DNA of 64,000 nucleotides from JBFMFR01 sp040752025 (GTDB lineage Bacteria > Chloroflexota > Anaerolineae > Anaerolineales > UBA4823). The DNA lies in the NCBI GenBank assembly GCA_040752025.1, contig JBFMFR010000016.1, forward strand, positions 1 through 64,000, given 5' to 3'. The notes beneath the pieces are model-generated. The model had not been told where the DNA came from, did no database searches, and was given only the letters and a program-made list of their open reading frames with translations. Positions 10,955-20,144 of this stretch are shown piece after piece. The translations under genes and the position numbers were made by a program. Positions within the stretch are counted from its first letter, which is position 1; each line of letters opens with the position of its first letter.

Positions 10955-12001
10955 TCATTCTCCTTGCACTTTGCCGTTTTCTGCATACTCCTGTTGAATG
11001 GCCAAAATTTCAGGCAAGGATTGCTTAAAAGCCAGGACCAGACCAGGATCGAAATACTGAGTGCTTTCCTGTTCGATCAGCTTAGCTGCATCTTCTACCG
11101 GCCAGGCAGCTTTATATGGGCGGCGGTTAGTCAGGGCATCATAAACATCCACGACTGCCACGATGCGCCCTTCAAGAGGAATGGCGTCATTTTTCAATCC
11201 TGCGGGGTAGCCAGTTCCATCCCATTTTTCGTGATGCGTCAGAGCAATATTGCGCGCCATGCGCAGTAAGTCAGAATCGTGCCGGCCGATGATTTCAGCG
11301 CCAATGAGGGTGTGTTGCTGCATGATGGCGCGCTCATCCGGATCGAGCTTGCCAGGCTTGAGCAAAATCCGGTCTGGTATGCCGATCTTACCCAAATCGT
11401 GCATGGGCGCGGCGTTGAACATTAAATCTGCGCTCTCGCGGCTCAATCCGATCGCCTGGGCCAGAACGCGGGCGTAGTGGCCGATGCGGTAAATGTGCCA
11501 GCCGGTTTCCTGGTCTTTATACTCTGCAGCGCGGCTCAGGCGTTGGATGATTTCCAGGCGCGAGGCGTTGAGCTCCGCGGTGCGTAAGCGCACATTTTCC
11601 TCCAGCATGCGATTTTGATCGTGCAGCGCCAACTGGGTTTTCAGGCGCGCCAGTACGATGGGAGGGCTGAAAGGCTTGGCAATGTAATCCACCGCACCCA
11701 CTTCGAGGCCCCTGGTTTCCGCTTCGACGTCATTCATAGCCGTTACAAATACAACAGGGATATGCGAAGTTTCGAGGTCGTCTTTCAAGTAACGGCAAAC
11801 CTGGTATCCGCTCATATGAGGCATCATGACATCCAGCAGGATGATATCGGGACGCGGCTCTGCATGGGACAGCTTAAGCGCGCGTTCTCCGCTCGTAGCA
11901 ACTTTTACCCGGTAGGTTTCGCGCAAAATGCCGCTAAGAATGGAAATATCTTCAGGGGTATCATCCACGATCAGGATGGTCGGTTTTATCATTTGATTCA
12001 T
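10955..12001 (-). CDS. Response regulator with HD-GYP c-di-GMP phosphodiesterase domain
   Basis: About 348 residues from ATG 12001; an in-frame GTG lies four codons upstream. The receiver domain (1-120) has Asp57 in ILLDVMMPHMSG. A coiled linker leads to an HD-GYP domain (about 150-340) with the HD pair in APMHDLGKIGIPD and the motif HHEKWDGTGYP. HD-GYP proteins of this type hydrolyse cyclic di-GMP to GMP in the cytoplasm (family knowledge), so phosphorylation would change c-di-GMP level. It overlaps the end of the upstream hybrid kinase by 41 bases, indicating coupled translation and a likely cognate pair. There is no GGDEF cyclase in the window. The key metal ligands appear intact. Confidence 0.94.
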   Translation of the reverse strand: MNQMIKPTILIVDDTPEDISILSGILRETYRVKVATSGERALKLSHAEPRPDIILLDVMMPHMSGYQVCRYLKDDLETSHIPVVFVTAMNDVEAETRGLEVGAVDYIAKPFSPPIVLARLKTQLALHDQNRMLEENVRLRTAELNASRLEIIQRLSRAAEYKDQETGWHIYRIGHYARVLAQAIGLSRESADLMFNAAPMHDLGKIGIPDRILLKPGKLDPDERAIMQQHTLIGAEIIGRHDSDLLRMARNIALTHHEKWDGTGYPAGLKNDAIPLEGRIVAVVDVYDALTNRRPYKAAWPVEDAAKLIEQESTQYFDPGLVLAFKQSLPEILAIQQEYAENGKVQGE

Positions 12002-15000
12002 AGGGCTTCCCACCTTGCAAATGGTTTATCTCCATCAACTGCGCCAGGCAGTGCAGGGCATTCTCGAAATCGTATTCCTCAATACGCTGAACAAGCAACT
12101 GTATTTCTAATTTCAGGTTACAAGCGCGCAAGTGGTTTTGCAGCCCTTCGAGAGCATCGATTGCTTCGAGATCGCTGGCCCGCAAATGCACTGCCAGGTT
12201 GTGTAAATGCATCTCCAGATCAAATCTTTCCTGTGCGTCCAATTCATCCACGGTTTTGACGCCCATCACCGGCGCTTCTGGAATTGCCAGGCGAGAAATG
12301 ACTTCACAGGCATTTTGCAGGTCCTGGATAAACTGGATTACCAGATCGTGCAATGAATCGATCGTTGCCTGGCGTAAACTGGCCTCGAGGTTGGCCGCCG
12401 ATTGAAACAAGTTAATCGCTCCAATATTTCCCGCCAGTCCTTTTAATGTATGCGCCTGGCGTTCCAGGAAGGCCAGATCACCTGAGCGTAGTGCATCGAG
12501 CGTTTCTTGAGTCGCTCCACACTGCCGCGCTTGAAATTGCAGCAACAGCTTGCGGTAGCGATTCTGGTCATCTCCCATGCGATGCAGCCCCGAAACTGTA
12601 TCAAAACCCGGCAAAGCAGGGAAGCCGGCGATGGAAGCTTCCTCATGTAGTGTAGACGGGGAAAGCGCTTTCAGGTCGCTGCGCTTACCTTTTGAAATGG
12701 TCAGCCAGCGTTCCAGGGTGGCTTTCAACTCAGACAGGTCAATGGGTTTGGTGATATGGTCATTCATCCCAGAAGCCATGCTTTTCTCTCGGTCACCGCT
12801 CAACGCGTGAGCCGTCATGGCAATCACCGGCAGCGTCTGCCAGGCAGGGTTTTCGCGAATCAAACGGGTAGTCTCATATCCATCCATGTCAGGCATCTGA
12901 ATATCCATCAGCACGATGTCAAAATCCGTATTCCGCAATTGCTCAAGAGCGCTCTGCCCATCGCTGGCAATGACAGCCTCCAATCCTATGCTTGCCAACA
13001 GTTCTTGCGCTACTTCCTGGTTGAGCTCGTTATCTTCCACCACCAAGACCCTGGCCTTCTCAGCGAGAGGCTGCGTCTCGTTCCTGCCAGGCTGCGGAAT
13101 ACTTCCAGCATCATTTTTCTTTTGCAGCGCCAGGGTTATCCCGCGCAGTAAAGCACTGCGGCTGAAGGGCTTGGTAATCCAACCATCCACATCCTGCAAT
13201 TTTTCCCGGTTGCTGTTATCCACAGGTTTCGAGATGAGCAAGATGGCTGGATTTGAATATACTCCCGGAAAAGACTTGATCTGGCGAATGATGATATCGA
13301 CAGATCCTTCCAAGAGAGCCTCGTCGATCATCAATAAATCATAAGGGCTTTCAGACGCAGAGGAGGCCAACAGATTCAAAGCCTGCTCACAAGAAACAGT
13401 CATGGTCAACTTACGAACAATGGGCTGTAAATAGACCTGCAGGCTCTGCTGACTCAACAGGTTAGGCTCCGCCGATAACACCAACAGGCGGTTCAATTGG
13501 CCAGACTGCTGGTCAGGGGCAACCGCCCTGGAACGATCTACGTCAAATTGTGCGGTAAAGGAAAAAATGCTCCCCTTACCAGGCTGGCTTTCCATCTGGA
13601 GCTCTCCACCCATGATTTCGATCAGGCGTTTGCTGATGGCTAAGCCCAACCCGGTGCCGCCATACTTGCGGGTAGTGGCTGAATCAGCCTGAGTGAAGAT
13701 ATCAAAAATCCGCTCCTGATATTCGAACGGTATGCCAATGCCTGTATCGCGCACTGAAAATTGCAGCGTTACACAACGATCTGCTTGTGAGAGCGACGTG
13801 ATCGCGAGAACCACTTCGCCGGCATCGGTAAATTTAACTGCATTTCCGCCCAGGTTGCTGAGCACTTGCAGCAGGCGTAAAGAATCGCCCACCAGGGCCC
13901 TGGGCACATCGGCGGCTACATGATAGATTAACTCGATCTGTTTATCCTTCAGTTGAGCATTGATGGATACCGCCAGTTGATCTAAAACGTTATCCAGGTC
14001 AAAGGGAGAAATTTCCAGTTCCAACTTATCCGCCTCGATCTTGGAAAGGTCGAGAATGTTATTGATGATCTTCAATAGATTCTGCGCTGAAATTTGGATC
14101 TTGGAAAGGTAATCATATTGCTGCGTGGTGAGCTCGGTGTTCAAGGCCAGGTATGTCAGGCCAATCACAGCATTCATCGGAGTACGGATTTCATGCGACA
14201 TGTTGGCCAGGAAATCCGATTTCGCCCGGTTGGCCGCATTGGCGGCAAACATTGCCTGGCGCAATTCCTGTTCCGAGCGCTGCAATTCCAGATTCTTGGT
14301 CTCCAACTCGCTGGTGCGCTGCCGTACCAGATCTTCCAGGTGATATTGATGTTGGCGCAACTCGGCTTCGATACGCAGGCGATCAGCCAGTTCTTTCTGC
14401 GCAGTCTGGAAAAGGCGCGCATTATCCAGGGCAATGGCCGCCTGGGCCGCCAGAGTATTGAGCAGGCGCTCATCTTCTGCAGTGAAAGCCTCTGCACGGG
14501 CATCTTCTACCGCAATCACTCCCAGGATGCGCTCTCCAGCCCGAATAAGGGTGTATAAACCAGATTGGATACCAGGGTAAGTTTCCACATAATGCGCGTC
14601 CTTCTGCACATTGCCGCAGCGGAAAGAACTCCCCTGTTGGATCACCCAGCCGCTCAAGCCCATACCAGGATCGACGATCATTTGATTCAGCCGCTCAATT
14701 TCTGCAGCAAGTTCATCTACCTCAACCCCAGGTTTGCTTAGCGCCAGCAGTCTCAGATGGTTGGTTTCGGCCTGGTAAGAGCGAATAGCGATATGATGCC
14801 AGCTCAGTTTCCTTTTCAGAACATCGATAATCGTTTGAGCGATTTCTTCGGGGTCATGCAGCCGGCTGATGTTCAAACCGCTCTCGTAGAGCACTTCCAG
14901 CTCGATCAGCCTTTGGTGCAGTTTCTCCTCGGCTTGTTTACGTTGGGAGATATCCCTGCCAGCGCCCAAGATGAAGGCGGGAGCGCCGTTCTCGTCTCGA

Positions 15001-15710
15001 ATCAGGGAAAAAGTGTTTTCGCTCCAAACACGAGAGCCGTCTTTCTTGTAAAATTCGAGGTCGATTGTGCGTGAAATGATCCTGTCAGTTCGAGCCAGGT
15101 TCTCGGGGGTTAGTTCTTGCGCCATGACCTGCAGCGCTTTTTGATAGGAATCCGGGGGCATCTGCTGGTCTAACGGAATTTGGTTCAATTCATCCAGTGT
15201 GTACCCGCGCAAGCGCGTCACCGAGGGGCTGATATAAACCATCTTAAGGTTCAGATCCATCAGCCAGATCGTATCGCTCATATTCTCGGCTAACATGCGG
15301 TAGCGCGCTTCGCTCTCGCGCAGGGCAATAGCGGTTGCTCGTTTCTCTACAGCGCCGCGAATTGCCAGCACCAGGTTATCAATATCAACTGGTTTTCCAA
15401 AGTAAGAGTAAGCGCCCAGGTTGAGGGCCCGAATGGCAGAGGTCTGCGAAGCATTTCCTGTCAGTAAGATACATTCTACATCCGGTGAAATCTGTTTTAT
15501 GACGTGCAAAACATCCAGCCCATGCATATCGGTCAACTGCAGGTCGATCAATGCAACTGCAATGCGTTCCTGTTTCACACGTTGCAATGCAGCCTCGCCC
15601 GTTTCTGCTTCGATGACCGTAAACCCATTAATCGCGAGGATATCCCCCAATGTGGTTCGCGCATTGGACTCATCATCCAGGATCATTACAGTAGCTGGCT
15701 CAGTTATCAT
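11961..15710 (-). CDS. Hybrid histidine kinase REC-PAS-GAF-HisKA-HATPase-REC-REC-HPt (1249 aa)
   Basis: A cytoplasmic hybrid kinase. The order is receiver (1-125), PAS (about 135-265), GAF (about 275-440), coiled coil, HisKA with His506 (MSHEIRTPMNAVIGL), HATPase_c (about 620-730), a first C-terminal receiver-like domain (about 735-860), a second canonical receiver (about 885-1000, LMDIQMPDMDGYE) and an HPt (ERQAHTLKGLAGNIG). The first C-terminal receiver lacks the acidic pair after its first strand (LVLSAEP) but keeps an Asp in LLMIDEALL, so it is probably a pseudo-receiver. The HPt is followed by about 90 residues of helical tail. It is translationally coupled to the HD-GYP regulator downstream. 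The 234-base gap upstream holds a probable promoter. Confidence 0.92.
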   Translation of the reverse strand: MITEPATVMILDDESNARTTLGDILAINGFTVIEAETGEAALQRVKQERIAVALIDLQLTDMHGLDVLHVIKQISPDVECILLTGNASQTSAIRALNLGAYSYFGKPVDIDNLVLAIRGAVEKRATAIALRESEARYRMLAENMSDTIWLMDLNLKMVYISPSVTRLRGYTLDELNQIPLDQQMPPDSYQKALQVMAQELTPENLARTDRIISRTIDLEFYKKDGSRVWSENTFSLIRDENGAPAFILGAGRDISQRKQAEEKLHQRLIELEVLYESGLNISRLHDPEEIAQTIIDVLKRKLSWHHIAIRSYQAETNHLRLLALSKPGVEVDELAAEIERLNQMIVDPGMGLSGWVIQQGSSFRCGNVQKDAHYVETYPGIQSGLYTLIRAGERILGVIAVEDARAEAFTAEDERLLNTLAAQAAIALDNARLFQTAQKELADRLRIEAELRQHQYHLEDLVRQRTSELETKNLELQRSEQELRQAMFAANAANRAKSDFLANMSHEIRTPMNAVIGLTYLALNTELTTQQYDYLSKIQISAQNLLKIINNILDLSKIEADKLELEISPFDLDNVLDQLAVSINAQLKDKQIELIYHVAADVPRALVGDSLRLLQVLSNLGGNAVKFTDAGEVVLAITSLSQADRCVTLQFSVRDTGIGIPFEYQERIFDIFTQADSATTRKYGGTGLGLAISKRLIEIMGGELQMESQPGKGSIFSFTAQFDVDRSRAVAPDQQSGQLNRLLVLSAEPNLLSQQSLQVYLQPIVRKLTMTVSCEQALNLLASSASESPYDLLMIDEALLEGSVDIIIRQIKSFPGVYSNPAILLISKPVDNSNREKLQDVDGWITKPFSRSALLRGITLALQKKNDAGSIPQPGRNETQPLAEKARVLVVEDNELNQEVAQELLASIGLEAVIASDGQSALEQLRNTDFDIVLMDIQMPDMDGYETTRLIRENPAWQTLPVIAMTAHALSGDREKSMASGMNDHITKPIDLSELKATLERWLTISKGKRSDLKALSPSTLHEEASIAGFPALPGFDTVSGLHRMGDDQNRYRKLLLQFQARQCGATQETLDALRSGDLAFLERQAHTLKGLAGNIGAINLFQSAANLEASLRQATIDSLHDLVIQFIQDLQNACEVISRLAIPEAPVMGVKTVDELDAQERFDLEMHLHNLAVHLRASDLEAIDALEGLQNHLRACNLKLEIQLLVQRIEEYDFENALHCLAQLMEINHLQGGKPYESNDKTDHPDRG

Positions 15711-15831
15711 AGTTCACTCTCGTCGTCATCTACTAAAAGAACGCGCAAACCACTACTCATAAAGCAACCTTATCAGAGACCAATCGATGTGTAGTGGAGA
15801 ACGAACGGTCAGGCTGAGATTCTTTGCTCAC

Positions 15832-15885
15832 ATTATACTTTGGGAGGTAAAGTATATTCGAGGTTGGAACAATTTTCGCCCCCAA
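15832..15885 (-). promoter_or_regulatory. Putative promoter and shared element upstream of the 1249-aa kinase
   Basis: The 234-base gap 15711-15944 carries TATAAT on the minus strand (bases 15837-15832), about 120 bases before the kinase start. No good -35 hexamer stands 16-18 bases upstream of it. About 40 bases further upstream lies TTGGGGGCGAA (15885-15875), also present at 10944-10934. I see no protein-coding signal in this gap. Confidence 0.4.
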
Positions 15886-15944
15886 AAAGCCGGTCAAAAT
15901 ACAGACAGGCATGTTAGAGGGGGAATAGAAAGCATCCGGTAGAG

Positions 15945-17861
15945 TCATGGAGCCGCTTTCAATTGAATCGTAAATGTGCTGCCTTTGCCTGGCTCGCTCA
16001 ATACCTGGATCTGACCGTCGTTCACTTCAGCCAGTTTCTGGCAGACCACCAGCCCCAAACCAATGCCCTTGGATTTGGTTGTAAAAAATGGCTGGAAAAG
16101 TTTGTGTAGGTTTTCCGGTGAAATGCCTTGCCCCGTATCGATAACATGAATGGCAACTTGCTTTCGACCGTCAATGGTCTCGACACGGATGGTCAGTCCG
16201 CCTCCGCTGGGCATCGCCTGACAGGCATTTAGGATCAGGTTTGTCAGGATCATTTCCACATGCTGTGGATCAGCGAAAAGGAGTGGCAGATCATCCGGCA
16301 GGCTGAGGCTGAGGTTGATATTGGCAGGAACGGGATGGCGGCGCATGGCCTGCTGCACCAATTGAGCGCTATCTACCGGCTGGCGGTCTGCACTCTGGAT
16401 GTGCGAGAAATCCAGCAAGTCATGGATAATCTTGTCCGCAGAGCGAACCTCGTAACCTATGATGTCCAGATACTCTTTTACTTTGCTTTCGGCCTGGGGC
16501 AAGAGCAACCCAAGAACATGATGCGCATTCGAGATTACCCCTAATGGGTTGCGCAGCTCGTGGCTGACGCCGCCTGCCAGTTGGCCCAAAGCAGCCAGCC
16601 TCTCTTGCAAAACCAGGCGTTCTTGAGCAGCACGCAGCTCATGTGTACGTTCTTCTACCTCAGCCTCCAACCTGGCGGAATATTCCTGAAGGGTTTGCTC
16701 TATTCGCCTACGCTCAGTGATGTCGCGTATAAATATTGACACCCCAAAAATCTCTCCTGAAGGGCGGTAGATCGGATTGTGTAAGACTTCATAATCTCTG
16801 CGCTTCTCACCGCTGCCCGAGAAATCCAATGCCGTTACAGTCTCGCCCTGTAAAGCGCGATCCAGGTTCTCTTTTATCATCGTCCAAGTTGCAGAGGGAA
16901 TATGATACTCTGCCATACAGCCGCCAATCAGAATTTCAGCGTCATAGAATGATTTCATCATCCTGGCATGAGCCTGGTTGAATCCGATGTAACAATAGTG
17001 ATGATCCAGGGCAAAAATGGGTTCATCGGTATTCTCAAGTACAGAGTTTAAAATCGAATTTCGTTCCTCCAGCTCGGATTTTGCACGCTTGCGTTCACTG
17101 ATATCGCGCGAGATGCCATAAACCTCTAAATGGCTGTTTTCCGGATTGATCACAAAACGAGTGCTGGTTTCAGTCCACACCGAGGAACCATCTTTACACG
17201 GTTGTTCAATTTCATCGATATGAGTCCTCAAAACGCCGTTCTGGAATTCTGCAACACGCTGTGGGATAATCTCTTTTAGACGATTGTATGAATCTGGTGT
17301 AAGCGCAGCAAAGACATCCTGAGCTATAACCTCCTCGACTGTGAAGCCGCGCATCCTTTCTACTGATGGGCTGATATACCGGAAGCGTAAGGTTTGCGTA
17401 TCGATCACCCAAATCACATCCGACACATTTTCTGCCAACAATCGGTAGCGGGCTTCGCTGGCGCGCAGTTCCTGTTCTACGCGGCGTATGCGTAACATTG
17501 CGTCGATACGCGCCAGAAACTCGCGATGAGCAATCGGCAAGGTAATATAGCCATCCGCGCCGCTTTCTAACCCAAGAGCCTGGCTTTCGCTATCGGTGTT
17601 TATACCAGAAAGCAGAACAACAAAAACATTCGTCAATTCGGTATCAACTTTTATCTGTTTGTTCACCTCAAGACCCGAAATATCCGGTAAATTGACATCC
17701 AGCAGAAGCAGATCGGGCTTGTTGTGACGCGCTTGTTGCAATGCTTCTGCGCCTGTAGTAGCCAGAAGAATTTCATAGCCAGCAGCCTCAAGCAGCCGCT
17801 GGTTGGCGTACAACACAAAAGGATCATCATCTACAATTAATATCTTGGCTTTGGGCTGCAT
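15945..17861 (-). CDS. Histidine kinase REC-PAS-PAS-HisKA-HATPase (638 aa)
   Basis: A soluble kinase with an N-terminal receiver. The receiver (1-125) has the acidic pair Asp11-Asp12 and phospho-acceptor LLLDVNLPD, but the normally invariant lysine is replaced: the motif reads GYITLPIA where GYITKPI is usual. The site may therefore signal poorly or constitutively (inference). Two PAS domains follow (about 135-260 and 270-390), then a coiled coil and a HisKA with His434 in GVSHELRNPLG, of the NtrB/AtoS-like type. HATPase_c has NLILNACQAMP and GIGLGL boxes. It is the last gene of the five-gene run starting at 24215, 27 bases after the previous stop. It has no own HPt or C-terminal receiver, so it would need a separate partner. 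Confidence 0.92.
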   Translation of the reverse strand: MQPKAKILIVDDDPFVLYANQRLLEAAGYEILLATTGAEALQQARHNKPDLLLLDVNLPDISGLEVNKQIKVDTELTNVFVVLLSGINTDSESQALGLESGADGYITLPIAHREFLARIDAMLRIRRVEQELRASEARYRLLAENVSDVIWVIDTQTLRFRYISPSVERMRGFTVEEVIAQDVFAALTPDSYNRLKEIIPQRVAEFQNGVLRTHIDEIEQPCKDGSSVWTETSTRFVINPENSHLEVYGISRDISERKRAKSELEERNSILNSVLENTDEPIFALDHHYCYIGFNQAHARMMKSFYDAEILIGGCMAEYHIPSATWTMIKENLDRALQGETVTALDFSGSGEKRRDYEVLHNPIYRPSGEIFGVSIFIRDITERRRIEQTLQEYSARLEAEVEERTHELRAAQERLVLQERLAALGQLAGGVSHELRNPLGVISNAHHVLGLLLPQAESKVKEYLDIIGYEVRSADKIIHDLLDFSHIQSADRQPVDSAQLVQQAMRRHPVPANINLSLSLPDDLPLLFADPQHVEMILTNLILNACQAMPSGGGLTIRVETIDGRKQVAIHVIDTGQGISPENLHKLFQPFFTTKSKGIGLGLVVCQKLAEVNDGQIQVLSEPGKGSTFTIQLKAAP

Positions 17862-17888
17862 AAGATCTCTCGAAAAAGTGTTGTTCAG

Positions 17889-19085
17889 TTATTCTAGCTT
17901 TTGTAGTTCAGGCGGATAGATCGGGATTTTTACAAAAAAAGTTGTTCCCTGCCCAACCTGGCTCTCCAGCCAGATTTTCCCGCCATGTCCTTGAATAATT
18001 TGTTTAACGATCATCAATCCGAGCCCGGTGCTTTTCTCACCGGCGGTGCCTCTGGCATTGCCGCGCTGAAAGGGCTGAAACATTCTCGCCTGTTCTTCAG
18101 GGGCAATGCCCGGCCCCTGGTCACGCACCGCCAGGAGAAAGTTTTCGCCGTCCCTGGAAACCTGTACATCTATACAGGCACCAGCCGGCGAGAACTTGAC
18201 TGCATTGCCAAGCAAATTGTTGAGCACCTGGGTAATCTTAGCGCCATCCACCATCACAGGCGGGAGCGGATCGACGATCAAGTTGATCTGGATATTCTTT
18301 CTACCTGCCACAACTTGATTGAGGGTAACATTGTCTGTAACCAACGCGCCCAGATCTACTGGCGAGTAATCCAAGCGTAAACGACCTGCTTCGATTACCG
18401 CAACATCCAGCAGATTATCTACCATTTGGGACATGAATTGGCTGGAAGAACGAATGACTCCCAGGAACTCACGGTATTGTGCTACCGAAACAGGCTGTTT
18501 TTCGCTCAGCAAAAAATCGCTATAAAATAGAATCACGTGCAAGGGATTACGTAAATCGTGAGCAGCCATCCCTAGAAAACGGTTTTTCTCCTGGTTCAAG
18601 TGCTCCAATTCAGCATTTTTCTTGACCAGTTCGCGTTGCAAAGAAACCAGCTCATTATTCAACCAGCTAACTTCGTTATAAAGATCATCCTCACCAGGCC
18701 TGGTTTCAGGCTGTTGGGGTGTTTCATTTTTGATATTGGAGAGGCGCAATACTTGATCATAAAGTTGTAAAGAGCCCTTACGGCTATGCGCTCCAACGAC
18801 AATGATTTGATCTGCAATCTCCTCGCCCGTGAAGTGCAACGTAGTGGCTTGTTGTTCATTCAGGGCAACATTAATTTCCCAATCGTAAGCGGTCTTGCGT
18901 GTCTTGATTTCGGTCATGAAAGAGAGTATTTTTGCCAGGTTGCCACGCGCCGCCAGCCGGGTGAGTGGCATTCCCACCGAAAGTGAAGAGCCTATACCAA
19001 GATGATCCCTAATCACCTGGACCAGATTGCCGTGCAGATCGCACAGAAGAGCGAAGCCGCCATTGTAAGTTAAACTGGTGTTCAT
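17889..19085 (-). CDS. Histidine kinase coupled to the B12-binding protein
   Basis: About 398 residues from ATG 19085; a TTG three codons upstream also opens the frame. I prefer the ATG because it overlaps the stop of the cobalamin-binding gene by exactly four bases (ATGA). The first 100 or so residues look like a divergent PAS-type fold (FALLCDLHGNLVQVI near the start) with no recognisable cofactor site. A coiled coil (about 130-165) precedes HisKA with His176 in AAHDLRNPLHV. HATPase_c has NLLGNAVKFSP, DQGPGIAP and STGLGLMI. No receiver or membrane segment is present. Translational coupling to the B12 protein makes it the best candidate for receiving that protein's signal, which is inferred from context. 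Confidence 0.9.
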   Translation of the reverse strand: MNTSLTYNGGFALLCDLHGNLVQVIRDHLGIGSSLSVGMPLTRLAARGNLAKILSFMTEIKTRKTAYDWEINVALNEQQATTLHFTGEEIADQIIVVGAHSRKGSLQLYDQVLRLSNIKNETPQQPETRPGEDDLYNEVSWLNNELVSLQRELVKKNAELEHLNQEKNRFLGMAAHDLRNPLHVILFYSDFLLSEKQPVSVAQYREFLGVIRSSSQFMSQMVDNLLDVAVIEAGRLRLDYSPVDLGALVTDNVTLNQVVAGRKNIQINLIVDPLPPVMVDGAKITQVLNNLLGNAVKFSPAGACIDVQVSRDGENFLLAVRDQGPGIAPEEQARMFQPFQRGNARGTAGEKSTGLGLMIVKQIIQGHGGKIWLESQVGQGTTFFVKIPIYPPELQKLE

Positions 19086-20134
19086 GCCTGCCAAACCTTA
19101 TCTGCTTCTACGAGCGCAGTCTGCGCATCGGGAGCATAGCCATCCGCCCCGACGCGTTCCCAAAGGCCGGGCGAAAGATTGAATGGATACCCCCCTACCA
19201 GGATATGGGTATGGGTGGTAGATGTATTAGCCCTGGCGACTGCGATCAGGCTGGTCACTTCGCTCACATGGAACGTCATGGTTGCAGAGATCGCTAACAC
19301 CTCTGCACGGCGTTCACTCACTGCACTCAAGATGCTTTGATACGGGGTATTTGCTCCTAAGAAATAGGTATCCCAGCCTTCCATTTCACAGAAATCGGCC
19401 ACCATGCGAGCGCCAATTTCATGCAGTTCTCCACCTACGCAAGCGACAACCATTCGGCGATCCTTTTTGCTACCGTTAAATATATATGGATAAAGCTGCG
19501 ACATAATTGCTTGGGTTGTCGCTGTACAAAAGTGCTCTTGCGCTACGCTGATCTGGTTGGTTTGCCATAACCGGCCAATCTCGCGCTGGCTGGGTTGGAA
19601 AATGTTCAGATAAATATCTTTTACTGGAGTGCCCTGTTCTACAGCATTAAGAATCATTTGAGTGGCTGTCCGCCTATTACCCATAAGCAGCGTGTGGAGA
19701 AAATTCTGCGCCAGATCTGCCAGAGGCAAATTTGGCGCCAGGAAACTTTCAGGAGCAGCATTGATACTTTCCAGGCTTTTCGCACCTATGTCGATGAACT
19801 CCAATGCAATCTGTGCCAAATCTGGCTCAAGTGCCTTGCTCAAAACCTGGCGGGTATAGCCCAACGTAGTTAGCAAGATATCGTCACGAAATTTTAGCCC
19901 CTGGAATAGTATTTTTGCCCAGGCCAGATACTCGACAAACAATGCTGGCTCCGCTGCACTCATGGCTTCGGCCAGGTACGTCAGGTGATAGCCGGCATCT
20001 CGGATGCTTTTTGCGCGCCCATCCGGATCATAGGGTTTCCAAAGCGCGGCCTGTTGAGAATATTGCAGCTCAATTATCTGCTCGGCTAAGGTTTGGATTT
20101 GGAGTTTCGAAAAGGTTTTTGACATCGCGTTCAT
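19082..20134 (-). CDS. Cobalamin-binding sensor protein (CarH/MerR-type cap plus B12-binding domain)
   Basis: 350 residues with no DNA-binding domain. Residues 1-125 are a helical region I do not recognise. Residues about 135-215 form a B12-binding cap with Trp190 and Glu200-His201 in a W-x9-EH arrangement, the signature of CarH-type light-sensing caps. A Rossmann-type cobalamin domain follows (about 228-350) with E236-L-H238-E-I-G241, which supplies the lower axial histidine, then WDTYFLGANTP. Known CarH proteins use adenosylcobalamin to sense light, and related B12 domains act as antirepressors. Here, binding of cobalamin is well supported and a photoreceptor or B12-sensing role is inference. 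It lies between two kinase genes, 10 bases after one and overlapping the next by four, behind an AGGTG site. Confidence 0.88.
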   Translation of the reverse strand: MNAMSKTFSKLQIQTLAEQIIELQYSQQAALWKPYDPDGRAKSIRDAGYHLTYLAEAMSAAEPALFVEYLAWAKILFQGLKFRDDILLTTLGYTRQVLSKALEPDLAQIALEFIDIGAKSLESINAAPESFLAPNLPLADLAQNFLHTLLMGNRRTATQMILNAVEQGTPVKDIYLNIFQPSQREIGRLWQTNQISVAQEHFCTATTQAIMSQLYPYIFNGSKKDRRMVVACVGGELHEIGARMVADFCEMEGWDTYFLGANTPYQSILSAVSERRAEVLAISATMTFHVSEVTSLIAVARANTSTTHTHILVGGYPFNLSPGLWERVGADGYAPDAQTALVEADKVWQA

Positions 20135-20144
20135 TTGGTTTCAC

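Noticed and set aside
15757..15948. Short minus-strand frame in the gap before the 1249-residue kinase
   Set aside because: It has no ribosome site or recognisable composition and overlaps the neighbouring kinase end; the region looks like a promoter gap.
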